This document shows, piece by piece, positions 25,712 through 34,737 of a stretch of DNA of 64,000 nt. This DNA is from Opitutaceae bacterium. Its GTDB lineage: Bacteria; Verrucomicrobiota; Verrucomicrobiia; Opitutales; Opitutaceae. The notes under the pieces are model-generated. The model was not told where the DNA came from. It ran no database searches and was given only the letters and a program-made list of their open reading frames with translations. The translations under genes and the position numbers were made by a program. The stretch is taken from positions 49,873 to 113,872 of the forward strand of contig JANQKI010000088.1 in the NCBI GenBank assembly GCA_028281165.1, in the 5' to 3' direction. Each line of letters starts with the position of its first letter. Position 1 is the first letter of the stretch.

Positions 25712-26656
25712 CTAATGCTGCAGATTTTTAAGCCACTCTAGGATGTCTTGAGTCGTTTTCTCTAAATTGTAGGCAGGCTTCCATTGCCAATCTTCGCGTG
25801 CGGTTGTGTCGACAATGGTGTTGGGCCATGCTTTAAGCAGTTCATCAACGGGTAGCTTAGGGTTGAAAGCGTATTCAAAATCTGGAACTATTTTGCTGAT
25901 GGTTTCGGTAAAGTCTTTTGCTTTTGGATAGAAACTATGGAGATTGTACGCTGGCTTTTTGATGGCTTCTCTTGGAGCGAAAGCGATTTGAACTAAGGCA
26001 TCCACAACATCTTTTACGTAGATTGTGGACATGCCAGTATCCGCTGAGACTGGAAAGGAAAAGGCTTGGCCCTTGGCTGCAGCCACGTATGCATGAGACG
26101 CGTAAGCTGTTACCGCATTCTTCGGAGCAAAAGGGGAGATTACCATTGGCAAACGGATACAGCGAAAATCAAGCCCGTGAACCTTCCTGTAGTAAAACCC
26201 TAGTCGCTCGCAGGCTACTTTTGTGACGCCATAAATGTTCTCAGGCCATTGTGGAAAATCCTGAACAAGGGAACTCGGCAAATCGTTGCCGTAGGATGCA
26301 GCTGTGCCTGGAAAAACGATACGATCGACTTTATGTTCCAGCGCGCTTTCAAATAGATTGAAGCTAGCGGTCGCATTGATTTCCCAAGCTGTTCTTCGAT
26401 CCATCTCCGAGCTTCCAGAGAGTAAGGATGCCATATGGAAAATGATCTGAGGCTTTCTTTCGCTGATTATAGTATTCAGAAATTCATTGTCTCTCACGTC
26501 TCTTTCGAAGTAATCGACAGCTGCGATTCGCTCATGTCGCTCAGGATTTCGCAAATCGAGAGAAAGGACTTGGTGGCTTTCCGCGCAAAGTTTTTCAGCA
26601 AGGAGTCTCGCTAGATTCCCACTGCCGCCTGTGATGAGGATTGTATTTGATCCCAT
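25712..26656 (-). CDS. NAD-dependent epimerase/dehydratase, TDH/GalE-like
   Basis: A cytoplasmic short-chain dehydrogenase of the extended type. The Rossmann motif LITGGSGNLA lies at the N-terminus and the catalytic YGVTK in the middle. The segments HMASLLSG, FRCIRLPMVIS and LLKAWPNTIVDTTAREDW resemble the GalE-like L-threonine 3-dehydrogenases, although sugar epimerase activity is also possible. The ATG at the listed start is preferred. The frame extends 36 bp further to a TTG, but the cofactor motif begins just after the ATG. It converges with the sulfatase gene, leaving 23 bp between stops. Confidence 0.85.
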   Translation of the reverse strand: MGSNTILITGGSGNLARLLAEKLCAESHQVLSLDLRNPERHERIAAVDYFERDVRDNEFLNTIISERKPQIIFHMASLLSGSSEMDRRTAWEINATASFNLFESALEHKVDRIVFPGTAASYGNDLPSSLVQDFPQWPENIYGVTKVACERLGFYYRKVHGLDFRCIRLPMVISPFAPKNAVTAYASHAYVAAAKGQAFSFPVSADTGMSTIYVKDVVDALVQIAFAPREAIKKPAYNLHSFYPKAKDFTETISKIVPDFEYAFNPKLPVDELLKAWPNTIVDTTAREDWQWKPAYNLEKTTQDILEWLKNLQH

Positions 26657-26719
26657 TGACGCTACATTCTCTTCATCCGGGGAGTTTGGCAAGAAAGCTA
26701 ATAGGAAATTGGAAAGCGG

Positions 26720-28756
26720 CTAATTTGCAGCTGCTGCCTGGGTACGGCTTTCCTTGAACATTAGATCGGTCATGGAAACACCTCCAATGAGACGTTCGCT
26801 ATCGTCGACAATCCAGCAAAGAAAGCAGCCTTCTCTTACCATGTTATCGAGCGCTTGAATGATTGGCGTGTCGGGCTTAATGATAGGTTGTCTGTCAGGT
26901 TCAATTCGTTCTAGCAGGTCGTCCATCGTGTGGCTTCTTGATTTGATCCATTCAAGCAAAGTTTCTCTTTGTAACGATCCTTTAAATACACTGTTGTCGT
27001 CTACTAAAGGATAGAATGTATGCCTTTGGCTCTGGACAATCTTTAGAGCCTCGCGAATGGAGTATGAGGTCTTAAACAGAGCTAAATCTGTATTCATTAT
27101 TTCCGACACGTTTTTCTCGAGCAATTCAGGCTTAACGTAACGTTTGATGGCCGCTAATTCGTCTTCAGGTTTAAGCTCCTGGGTGGTTCGCTGAAAAATG
27201 CGTCGCAAAATGGCGCTTTCCTGAATCAGCGGTAGCGCCACTTCCTTTCTTACGGCTACCACTTCCGAGGCTTCTGCTGCTTCCGCATCGTAAAGACGAC
27301 GCTCTCCGTGAAGGATCGCGCGCTCGCCAAAATAGCTTCCGGGTGTCATCGTTCGTACCAGATGATTATTATCAAGAATTCGGATACTTCCAGATCGCAC
27401 AACGTAGAGAGCATCCGCAGGTTCGTTTTTATTGAATAATCGTTCTCCTGTATCCAAATAAAAACTTTGTAGAAGGCGAGTGTACTGCGGGTTTAGCAAA
27501 TTAATGTCTCGTGGAAAGAATAGATCGAGTGTCCAGTCCAGGACTACGCGTAGCTTACGCTCGATTCCTGGGAGTTTCATAAGGTAGATCGAACGCCAAA
27601 GCCACCAAGCGAAGAAGCCTTTGAATTTCATGTTACCCACTTTTGCGACGGCTTTTCGATGACCTATGGCAGCTAATTCTCCGAGGCCCTTGAATGTGAA
27701 GGGCAGCAAAGGCTTTCCAGCGATGGCTCTGGCAATGTTTTTTCCGCAAACCGCTCCTTGACGTGAAGCGAATTGAGCAGTGGGAGGGCATATGCCGTTG
27801 CCCATGGGTACAGCAGCGCAATCGCCGACGGCCCACAACCAGTCGCAGCTTGTGGCGTTGAAACTATTTGTGACTTTTATACGACCTTTCTCCGTTTCCA
27901 GTCCGTATTCGGATTCTAAGGATTTAATGATCTTATGGGGAGCATTGCCAACTGTGCAGATAACGGTTGGGCTTTCGATAGTACTGTCGTCGTTTAAATA
28001 GACCCTGGAGGCGGTAACTGTGTTCACTCGACAACCCAACCTAAAATCGACTCCTTGATCTCGCAGCGCATTTTCCGCGTAACGGCCTAACTTTTCATCT
28101 AGAGTCGGCAAAATGTGCTTTCCGCTGTGAATCAAAGTTACGCGAAAATCGCTTCGATCGATTTCAGGATAGTAACGGGCTATACCACGTGTCATGTCCG
28201 CAATCTGTCCGGCGGTTTCGACTCCTGAATAGCCACCTCCCACGACCACGAAATGAAGTAGTCTTTTTCGTTCTTCCGCGTTCTGCTCCAGGTTTGCTTG
28301 TTCGATTCGATTGATTATGCTCGCTCGCAATACCATAGCGTCACCGACATTTTGCATGAGCAAGGCGTGCTGCGGCATACCGGGCACTCGGCTCAAATCT
28401 ATCTGAGCTCCCAAGGCGAGAACCAAGTGTTTGAAGCTGATCGTTGTTGGGTGGGAGTCTTCGCTTGCTGAAATAATGACTTCTTTATCGGTCAGATTTA
28501 TGCTTTTCACTTCGGCTTTAAGAACCCGGGAATTAGGGCAAAGCGCTCTGATGGGATTGACTACATGACGAGGAGCAAGCGAGGCTCCTGCTACCTCGGC
28601 CAGCATGGGCTGAAAAACCATGTAATTCTGATTGGATACAATGCCTACTCTGAGGTCTTTCTTTCTAGCGAATCTTGCGAGGCTTTTCCCGCAATAGATT
28701 CCGCCGAATCCTCCGCCTAAAATAGCGATGTCGAGTTCAATTTGCGGATTAGGCAT
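26720..28756 (-). CDS. NDH-2-like NAD(P)H dehydrogenase fused to cNMP-binding and CBS domains
   Basis: A 678-residue fusion. Residues about 5-410 are a type II NADH dehydrogenase-like flavoprotein, with GGGFGG (14-19) for FAD, VVGGGYSGVETAGQ for NAD(P)H and WAVGDCAAVP. A membrane-associating stretch FFAWWLWRSIYLM follows. Residues about 425-545 form a cyclic-nucleotide-type beta-barrel with GSYFGERAILHGERR, close to the phosphate-binding cassette consensus. Residues about 560-675 form a CBS pair (VSEIMNTDLALFK and GGVSMTDLMF). NDH-2 passes electrons from NADH to quinone without pumping protons. The added domains suggest ligand gating by a nucleotide. The gene is divergent from malic enzyme. 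Confidence 0.88.
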   Translation of the reverse strand: MPNPQIELDIAILGGGFGGIYCGKSLARFARKKDLRVGIVSNQNYMVFQPMLAEVAGASLAPRHVVNPIRALCPNSRVLKAEVKSINLTDKEVIISASEDSHPTTISFKHLVLALGAQIDLSRVPGMPQHALLMQNVGDAMVLRASIINRIEQANLEQNAEERKRLLHFVVVGGGYSGVETAGQIADMTRGIARYYPEIDRSDFRVTLIHSGKHILPTLDEKLGRYAENALRDQGVDFRLGCRVNTVTASRVYLNDDSTIESPTVICTVGNAPHKIIKSLESEYGLETEKGRIKVTNSFNATSCDWLWAVGDCAAVPMGNGICPPTAQFASRQGAVCGKNIARAIAGKPLLPFTFKGLGELAAIGHRKAVAKVGNMKFKGFFAWWLWRSIYLMKLPGIERKLRVVLDWTLDLFFPRDINLLNPQYTRLLQSFYLDTGERLFNKNEPADALYVVRSGSIRILDNNHLVRTMTPGSYFGERAILHGERRLYDAEAAEASEVVAVRKEVALPLIQESAILRRIFQRTTQELKPEDELAAIKRYVKPELLEKNVSEIMNTDLALFKTSYSIREALKIVQSQRHTFYPLVDDNSVFKGSLQRETLLEWIKSRSHTMDDLLERIEPDRQPIIKPDTPIIQALDNMVREGCFLCWIVDDSERLIGGVSMTDLMFKESRTQAAAAN

Positions 28757-28980
28757 AGTTCGATAGTTTAAGGATGATTATTGATTATACGACGAGCTAA
28801 GCTAATGGTATTACCGTTGTTGAAATATTTGCAAAGAGGCTTGGCGGCAAGCTCTATCTTTGAAGCCAATCTAGCAGCGTAGTTTAGAATTCCCTACAAT
28901 GAGCCTCCCTTGAGCGACAAAAAGTCTACGACGATCGAAATCGCTCGATCATTCAGAGCGTATCTTGTTAACTCAAGAAT

Positions 28981-30165
28981 ATGAATTCCTTAGACTACGG
29001 CGAACGCAGCGTCCTCATTCATCAGCAATTGCGGGGCAAAATCGGTGTAATGAACAAGATGCCTGTTGGCAATCGAGACGATCTGTCCATTGCCTACACT
29101 CCAGGTGTAGCAAAGCCCTGCGAAGTCATTGCCCAGGACGTTTCCCAAGCTCGAAAGCTTACTCTGAAAAGCAATTCGGTGGCTGTTGTTTCCGATGGTT
29201 CGGCTGTTCTTGGTTTAGGCAATATCGGTTCGCATGCATCTATTCCCGTTATGGAAGGCAAGGCTCTCCTCTTCAAGGAGTTCGCCAATATTGACGCGTG
29301 GCCTATTTGTATCGATACACAGGATACTGAATCGATTATTAATACCGTTCGCTTGATCGCTCCGGTGTTTGGAGGCGTTAATCTTGAAGACATATCAGCT
29401 CCTCGCTGTTTCGAGGTTGAAAACCGGTTGCAGGGCTTAGGCATTCCCGTATTTCATGATGACCAACATGGAACGGCTATCGTCATGCTCGCCGCCTTGA
29501 TCAATTCTTGTCGGGCTCTGGGCAAGGATATTAGAGACCTGACCATCGTCGTAAACGGAGCAGGGGCCGCGGGTACTGCCATCGCTCGACTGCTTCGTTG
29601 TGTAGGACAAGAGGACGATCGATGTGAACCGGTAAAAGAGGTAATCGTCTGCGATTCGCGCGGGGCCATACACGGGGATCGTGAAAATCTATCCCCCGAG
29701 AAAAAAGCATTGCTGGCTTATGCGAATCGCCAGAACCGTCAAGGTTCGCTGAGGGAAGTTTTGAAAGAAGCCGACGTTTTTATTGGAGTTAGCGTCGGGG
29801 GTATTCTTGACTCTGACGATATTAAATTGATGGCCGAAGAGCCTGTGATTCTGGCGATGGCAAATCCTATTCCTGAAATCATGCCGGATGAGGCGAGAAG
29901 AGGGGGAGCTGCCATCATTGGAACGGGTCGAAGCGATTTTCCCAATCAGGTAAACAATGTATTGGTTTTTCCGGGAATCTTCCGTGGCGCTCTCGATGCG
30001 AACGCTTCTCAAATCACAGAAGCGATGAAGATAGCGGCTGCTTTTGCTCTAGCCGATTGCGTTGAAAACCCTGTACCAGAAAAGATTCTCCCGGATCCAC
30101 TCGATAAGTCCGTTGCTCCCAAAGTGGCTAACGCCGTAAGGGAAGCCAGCTTGAAAGCTCAATAA
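28981..30165 (+). CDS. NAD(P)-dependent malic enzyme, short form
   Basis: A cytoplasmic enzyme that oxidatively decarboxylates malate to pyruvate, yielding NAD(P)H. The 394 residues cover the malic N-domain (SIAYTPGVAKPCE, NSVAVVSDGSAVLGLGNIG) and the NAD-binding domain (FHDDQHGTAIV, VVNGAGAAGTAI, MANPIPEIMPDEA). It lacks the C-terminal phosphotransacetylase-like domain of MaeB. It is divergent from the NDH-2 fusion gene, 224 bp away, which could use NADH derived from it. Its last 7 bp overlap the end of the converging pseudopilin gene. Confidence 0.93.
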   Translation: MNSLDYGERSVLIHQQLRGKIGVMNKMPVGNRDDLSIAYTPGVAKPCEVIAQDVSQARKLTLKSNSVAVVSDGSAVLGLGNIGSHASIPVMEGKALLFKEFANIDAWPICIDTQDTESIINTVRLIAPVFGGVNLEDISAPRCFEVENRLQGLGIPVFHDDQHGTAIVMLAALINSCRALGKDIRDLTIVVNGAGAAGTAIARLLRCVGQEDDRCEPVKEVIVCDSRGAIHGDRENLSPEKKALLAYANRQNRQGSLREVLKEADVFIGVSVGGILDSDDIKLMAEEPVILAMANPIPEIMPDEARRGGAAIIGTGRSDFPNQVNNVLVFPGIFRGALDANASQITEAMKIAAAFALADCVENPVPEKILPDPLDKSVAPKVANAVREASLKAQ

Positions 30166-32441
30166 CCCAACTGAGTTTTGATCTGAGCGTATCCAAGATT
30201 GTCAGGATCCGTGGAATCGGCGGGAATGAATTTCAAATTCGTTAGGCGAGGGTGACGAACACTCGGTGTTCCTGGCGGCATTTGGTTGTTGCGAAATAAA
30301 TCGCTAAATCCCCAATTACGAGCCGGAGCTCTAAACCACTTTCCGAATGAATTGCTTCCGCTCAAGTTATAGGGCTTCGTCTGTACTTCACTTTCGAAGA
30401 GCGAGACAAGAGAGCCGCGGATGGTGGCAATGGCCTTTGTTCCAGATGAGTTCTTACGCCATCTTTCAAGGAATCGTGGCAAGTTCTGTACACCGCCGCC
30501 CCAGTTTTTGCTGCTGCCTGATGTAGTTGGGTCTGCCGGAGAATAGCCGCTTATCAAACCAAAAGCCCACTCGGTATCCTGAGCTGGTCGATTACCTGGA
30601 TAGCTGTTGATTAGGTTTTCATCGCTCTTTGCTCTATTGGTTTTCCAGTTGCCTGAAAGCAGAGTGACGGAGTCGGCGACGATGCCAGCTGGGACTTCGA
30701 GTGTGTCTGTTGCGTTAGCCGAGTCGGAGGCTGTTGCGTCGTTGTCTGAATTGTAGTGACCAACTATATACATGGCTGCGTTGGTTGCCACTGTGAGCCC
30801 TTGCTGCGAATTGAATGTTGTTTGGGGGAGTGTGCCTCCGTCGATCAAAGCGAGCGCTATGCCTGGCGTAGTTGCTTGATTGTTGTCGGCAGAAGAAGGT
30901 TCCACATCGGCCAGTACAATATTATCGCTTGCTCCTCCAGAGTCTGCATGGGTGGGGAATTCGACGTAAACGATTCCATTCCAGTCGTAGCTCGGATCAT
31001 AGTCAGGCAATCCTGTTCCCGAAACGTCCCAGCTATGGCCGTCATCGATCAGATTTTTCAGCTTGCCAATATCCAAGCTTAGAATGTCGAGCTTTTGACG
31101 CTGTCTACGATCATACCAACCTCCTTCAACTTCATCGCTTCCACTGTACCCATATTCATAAGGTTCGGGTTCGCCGTCGTTTTCAATGGCATCCATATCT
31201 GAGTTAGCGTCTCCAATTAAACCGGTTGGCAGGTCGACTTGGACTGGCGTCGGGTCTGAGAATGCGTCTAAACTTGGGAGAAGGCTGTGGGCGCTCGGAC
31301 GATTGTATTTATAAGCGTCAACACGATAGCCGGATGGATTGCCCGTGTCCTCGACCACTTTAAGTAGTAGGCCAGCTTTCATTGAGAATTTCTCATAGCG
31401 CGTGGTATTGTCTTTGCGATCAGTATGACCTACCGGCAGCAATGGTTCGATTAAAGCGTAGGCATGATTTTCGAGTTCGTCGCTTCCGGTTGTTGGGTCG
31501 TCCGGCTCGTAATCGTCTATGGCTATTGGATTTAGCGTTGGTACCCCATGGGCCGCGTCCTTGAGCATTCCTCCCCAAAGTTGAGATGCCTTTTCCTCCC
31601 AAGTAGACTGTCTCGAATCCCAGTAGTTGCCAACGTTAGAAGTGTCTCCAGTCCCCTTATACACATCCTGCAAGGTGCCCGCGTCATCCATGAACTTTAC
31701 CTTGTCTGCGTCGTATCCGCCAGAGTGAAATTCCCAGTCCGTCATCTTGTGTCCCGTGTAGAAATTCCCTCCCACAGTCACTTTGTCGTGAAAATAGAGT
31801 TTGCCCGACGAGGTCGCTCCCAAATGGCGATTGCTATGAACAGGTCCGTAGACATGCATATCTGGTCCCGGAGCCACCATTAGATCCATGTTGTAGAAAA
31901 TGGCGTGCGTGAAAAGAGGAGCGTCTCGTAATTCAAATTCCTGATACGCGTGGGCTGTAACGGAGCCACCGCCAGCTCCGGCTGCCGATACTTGAGCTTT
32001 GGAAAGAACGACAGCGGACCGAGAAAAAGCGTATTTTCCTGCGAGAGGGTCGTTACGTCCATCATTTGGAATAAATTCGAATGCTCCCGCGCTGAGCGGG
32101 CCAACTAACACTTCGGAATTGGCTAGATCAACCGTCGTTCCTGCAAACAAGGCTGTTGCGCTTGCTGGTATATCGATGCCTGCGTTCTTAAGAGCATTAC
32201 CGCTTAATGACGGATTGTCTTTAAAACGCTTAATAATATCTGCAGCTGCGTACTCTTGGAATGTTTCTGCAGCATTTCTAGCTTCGTGAAGATAGATATT
32301 GCGCGTATTGATACGTAGTTCAGTTGTCGCTGAATTTAATAGTGAACCTACAGCCAATCCGACCGACACGGTAAGAAACAATACGAAAACCAGGACGAAT
32401 CCTTTTCTGTCCTCATTTGACTGCATTAGTTTATCTTTCAT
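30159..32441 (-). CDS. Large PilX-like pseudopilin, cassette 1
   Basis: A 760-residue exported protein with a pseudopilin-type N-terminus: basic residues, then RKGFVLVFVLFLTVSVGLAV. As in PilX and GspK relatives it lacks the usual glutamate at +5. The rest is a large Asp/Gly-rich extracytoplasmic domain. It shares blocks such as AIFYN, YDWNGIVYVE and NLPRFLERW with its paralogue in cassette 2. It resembles the large member of the Verru_Chthon cassettes. It probably caps or decorates a pseudopilus; no enzymatic motif is seen. It is the last gene of cassette 1, 18 bp after the PilW-like gene. Confidence 0.75.
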   Translation of the reverse strand: MKDKLMQSNEDRKGFVLVFVLFLTVSVGLAVGSLLNSATTELRINTRNIYLHEARNAAETFQEYAAADIIKRFKDNPSLSGNALKNAGIDIPASATALFAGTTVDLANSEVLVGPLSAGAFEFIPNDGRNDPLAGKYAFSRSAVVLSKAQVSAAGAGGGSVTAHAYQEFELRDAPLFTHAIFYNMDLMVAPGPDMHVYGPVHSNRHLGATSSGKLYFHDKVTVGGNFYTGHKMTDWEFHSGGYDADKVKFMDDAGTLQDVYKGTGDTSNVGNYWDSRQSTWEEKASQLWGGMLKDAAHGVPTLNPIAIDDYEPDDPTTGSDELENHAYALIEPLLPVGHTDRKDNTTRYEKFSMKAGLLLKVVEDTGNPSGYRVDAYKYNRPSAHSLLPSLDAFSDPTPVQVDLPTGLIGDANSDMDAIENDGEPEPYEYGYSGSDEVEGGWYDRRQRQKLDILSLDIGKLKNLIDDGHSWDVSGTGLPDYDPSYDWNGIVYVEFPTHADSGGASDNIVLADVEPSSADNNQATTPGIALALIDGGTLPQTTFNSQQGLTVATNAAMYIVGHYNSDNDATASDSANATDTLEVPAGIVADSVTLLSGNWKTNRAKSDENLINSYPGNRPAQDTEWAFGLISGYSPADPTTSGSSKNWGGGVQNLPRFLERWRKNSSGTKAIATIRGSLVSLFESEVQTKPYNLSGSNSFGKWFRAPARNWGFSDLFRNNQMPPGTPSVRHPRLTNLKFIPADSTDPDNLGYAQIKTQLGY

Positions 32442-32459
32442 GACGACGAATAGTAAAAG

Positions 32460-33143
32460 TTAATTAGTTCCGCCTCTTGGCTTTATGGTTAAATTATAGG
32501 TATCCGTAACCTGCTTAACGTCGTTGCCGTGGACTATCTTTCCGTTCACCATTATGCTGGTGTCATTGAAATTATAAAACAGACTGCCATTAGCCAAACC
32601 TTCCGCTAGCTCTACAATCGTTTCGTGGTTTGGAATATCCGATACATTAGGTACGGAAGCTTCCGGGTCTGCCAGCGGATCAGAGATGTCTGCGGACTCT
32701 ACCGTGAACATTTTTACAGGAGCTTCTGTTCCTGTATTCTCTCTATAAATACCTACGATTTTATTTATCGGATAGCCACTTGTGCCCATTGAGCTTGAGT
32801 CCTCGTAAACCAAAATCAACAGATCTCCGGTTTGACCGTCGCCTAGCCGACCCGCTCCGTAAACGTCCTCGCCGTCAATCGTTTGGTAGTTTTTGACGCT
32901 TGAGGTATATGCTGAGTACATATAAAAATAATCAGCAGAGCGTCCAAGATCAACCAACGTATTTGTTAGCTCTCTAACGTCTGAGTTTATTTGAAGTTTT
33001 TCTTCGGATAAAAACGAGGCTCTTACAGATTCGAACCAAAACCAACCAGCAAACCCCAAGGCGGTGCCTGCAATGGCTGTTGAGAACATAACCTCAAGCA
33101 GAGAGAACCCAGCCTTCTTTCTTGATTTCCGATTAAATTTCAT
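32460..33143 (-). CDS. PilW-like pseudopilin, cassette 1
   Basis: A 227-residue prepilin with a class III signal: the basic leader MKFNRKSRKKAG, then the cleavage motif G-FSLLE and a hydrophobic helix. A conserved C-terminal block GSLFYNFNDTSIMVNGKI is shared with the PilW-like protein of cassette 2. It should be processed by a prepilin peptidase (not encoded here) and inserted in a type IV pilus or type II secretion-like fibre. It overlaps the end of the PilV-like gene by 11 bp, indicating translational coupling. Confidence 0.82.
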   Translation of the reverse strand: MKFNRKSRKKAGFSLLEVMFSTAIAGTALGFAGWFWFESVRASFLSEEKLQINSDVRELTNTLVDLGRSADYFYMYSAYTSSVKNYQTIDGEDVYGAGRLGDGQTGDLLILVYEDSSSMGTSGYPINKIVGIYRENTGTEAPVKMFTVESADISDPLADPEASVPNVSDIPNHETIVELAEGLANGSLFYNFNDTSIMVNGKIVHGNDVKQVTDTYNLTIKPRGGTN

Positions 33144-33693
33144 GTTCGGCGATAACGGTTACTAGTCTCTCTTCGGGTGACCATTGCACTCCTCCGGCTT
33201 GCATGAGTTCGAATCTGTAGAGGAGAGTGACTTCAAATGCGTCCCAGGGGGCATCTCCCGCAGATGGGTTGTCCGTGAGGCTTCTTAATTCGAGCCGAAA
33301 CTGCATTGGCATTGTGATTTGGACTTCTCCTCCTGCTCCATCGTCTTGGATATCGATGATAACGGTCTTAGCATCGTGTTCTGCGTCGAGTGTAGAAGTG
33401 GTTGCGAAATAGGTCACAGGATCGTCTACGATAGCGTTTACCCCGGCGGAGGAGCTAACCGTAGGCAAGGTGCCACCCCCATCATTAAAGACCGTTTCGA
33501 AGGTAGAAAAGGGCATTGAGCGCATCTGCTCCAGGTAGCCTTGCGCTGCATTGAACGCTGCGTTTTGCCTTACGGCCTTATAGGCTGCCCTTTGCGACAT
33601 CGCTACAGATGTCATGATTCCAATACTTGCCGCCGTGAATACTACAAAAGCGATCATCACCTCTGCCAGTGTCAAACCGCTTTTGCTTTTCAT
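33133..33693 (-). CDS. PilV-like pseudopilin, cassette 1
   Basis: A prepilin of 186 residues with the short leader MKSKSG followed by LTLAEVMIAF, the expected cleavage site and +5 glutamate. The next block, AFNAAQGYLEQMRSMPFSTFE, matches ATTIANGYLEQLKAMAFTELD of the cassette 2 paralogue. The ATG used here is chosen because it places the prepilin leader at the N-terminus; the frame is open 90 bp further upstream. It is the first gene of cassette 1, preceded by a 356-bp non-coding stretch that may hold its promoter. Confidence 0.8.
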   Translation of the reverse strand: MKSKSGLTLAEVMIAFVVFTAASIGIMTSVAMSQRAAYKAVRQNAAFNAAQGYLEQMRSMPFSTFETVFNDGGGTLPTVSSSAGVNAIVDDPVTYFATTSTLDAEHDAKTVIIDIQDDGAGGEVQITMPMQFRLELRSLTDNPSAGDAPWDAFEVTLLYRFELMQAGGVQWSPEERLVTVIAEHEI

Positions 33694-34049
33694 TCCGTTT
33701 TCCCTGTTAAAACAGGAGGGCTGACGAAAACGAACGAAACCACTGGAAGATTTTGAGTTACAGCAATGCATTAGGAGAACCAAATATGAATATCCTAGAT
33801 TCTCTTATCAGCATTTTGAGAGAAGTATTTAAACAGTTGTTACGGCAATTTTGCGTTTTACAATTCTGTGTCGTAGAAGCGCTTACGTCATTGAGTAGTT
33901 TGCGTAAAAGCCAGAAGGCCTTTCTGGTTTTCCTAACTACGGCTAATTACTAAGCAGCATGCTTAGTTCCCATCATTCTAGATCAACCTAAATGATGTGA
34001 TTTGCGTGTGTTCTGCGGATAAATGATTCTTTCGAAAAGGAATTGAACC
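33694..34049. other. Intergenic region between the two pseudopilin units, with hairpins
   Basis: No convincing gene is present. Two hairpins lie here. CCAGAA-GGCCT-TTCTGG (33911-33927) has CTTTTAC on its minus-strand side and could end the upstream transcript. ACTAAGCA-GCA-TGCTTAGT (33949-33967) is an 8-bp stem without a T-run. The rest is A/T-rich and probably contains the promoter of cassette 1. Confidence 0.5.
33903..33931 (-). terminator. Weak candidate terminator after the small secreted protein gene
   Basis: A 6-bp stem CCAGAA/TTCTGG with a 5-nt loop is followed on the minus strand by CTTTTACGC. The short T-run makes this a weak call. It lies about 120 bp past the stop of the minus-strand secreted protein gene. 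Confidence 0.35.
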
Positions 34050-34724
34050 TTAACGCTGCGCTAATTCAGAATCCTTTTCGATCAGGTTCATTTGAGAAAC
34101 CAGCTGATTGTGGCGTCTCCATAGACGATCAATATCATTTTTTGGGCCTGAATAAGTGAATACAAACAAGTCTTTTTCTAGAAAGAAAAACATCTCGCGC
34201 GTTTTTAACGGCTCGCCTTCCTTTGTTGGGAGCTCGTAGGCGATCTGTCGGACTCGCTTGCCGAATAAGTTTGGTCCGACGCGATCTTTGGGTCGATCAC
34301 TTTGATATACGATCTCGGCAGTTGGCTGTGTCGTCTTGAGGGATTCTAGATAGCGATCCCACGTCTCATCTTCAAGATCTGGCAAGAACTCTTTTTTGCC
34401 GAATAAGGATATGCCGAAATGAACGGCTCGATTACTTTGAGATCTAAGTAGAATTGAATGACGTGATGAGTTTTTAACTACTTTCAAATCGCCATTGTAG
34501 ACCATGAGTAAATCGAATTGAGGGCATCTGAAAGCTAGTCGATCTTCGCTCGCTCCATCCTCGTTGATCACTACAAGCTTGGCTTCAATTTTGGGTCGAG
34601 GAGACAGAGGCCAGTCAATCGGAGGAAGTTCCACCTCTTCTTGAGACTGAGCAACGCCTCCTGTAGAATAGAAGCAAGCAATAGTGGCAGTAAGAAAAAG
34701 GTGGGCGTAAGTTTTAATCTTCAT
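34050..34724 (-). CDS. Secreted protein of unknown function between pseudopilin cassettes
   Basis: A 224-residue protein with a signal peptide (MKIKTYAHLFLTATIACFYS, cleavage near GGVAQ). The mature part is mixed alpha/beta with no motif I recognise. The start is set at the ATG giving this signal peptide. It is 13 bp after the stop of the cassette 2 PilX-like gene, and a GAGAAA-type ribosome-binding site lies 8-9 bp before it. Because it is in the cassette 2 operon, a role in export or assembly of the pseudopilins is possible but not shown. Confidence 0.7.
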   Translation of the reverse strand: MKIKTYAHLFLTATIACFYSTGGVAQSQEEVELPPIDWPLSPRPKIEAKLVVINEDGASEDRLAFRCPQFDLLMVYNGDLKVVKNSSRHSILLRSQSNRAVHFGISLFGKKEFLPDLEDETWDRYLESLKTTQPTAEIVYQSDRPKDRVGPNLFGKRVRQIAYELPTKEGEPLKTREMFFFLEKDLFVFTYSGPKNDIDRLWRRHNQLVSQMNLIEKDSELAQR

Positions 34725-34737
34725 ATTTCTAATTTTC

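Noticed and set aside
33753..33953. A 66-codon plus-strand frame between the pseudopilin units
   Set aside because: It runs against the direction of the operons, begins inside the PilV-like upstream region and has no recognisable protein pattern.
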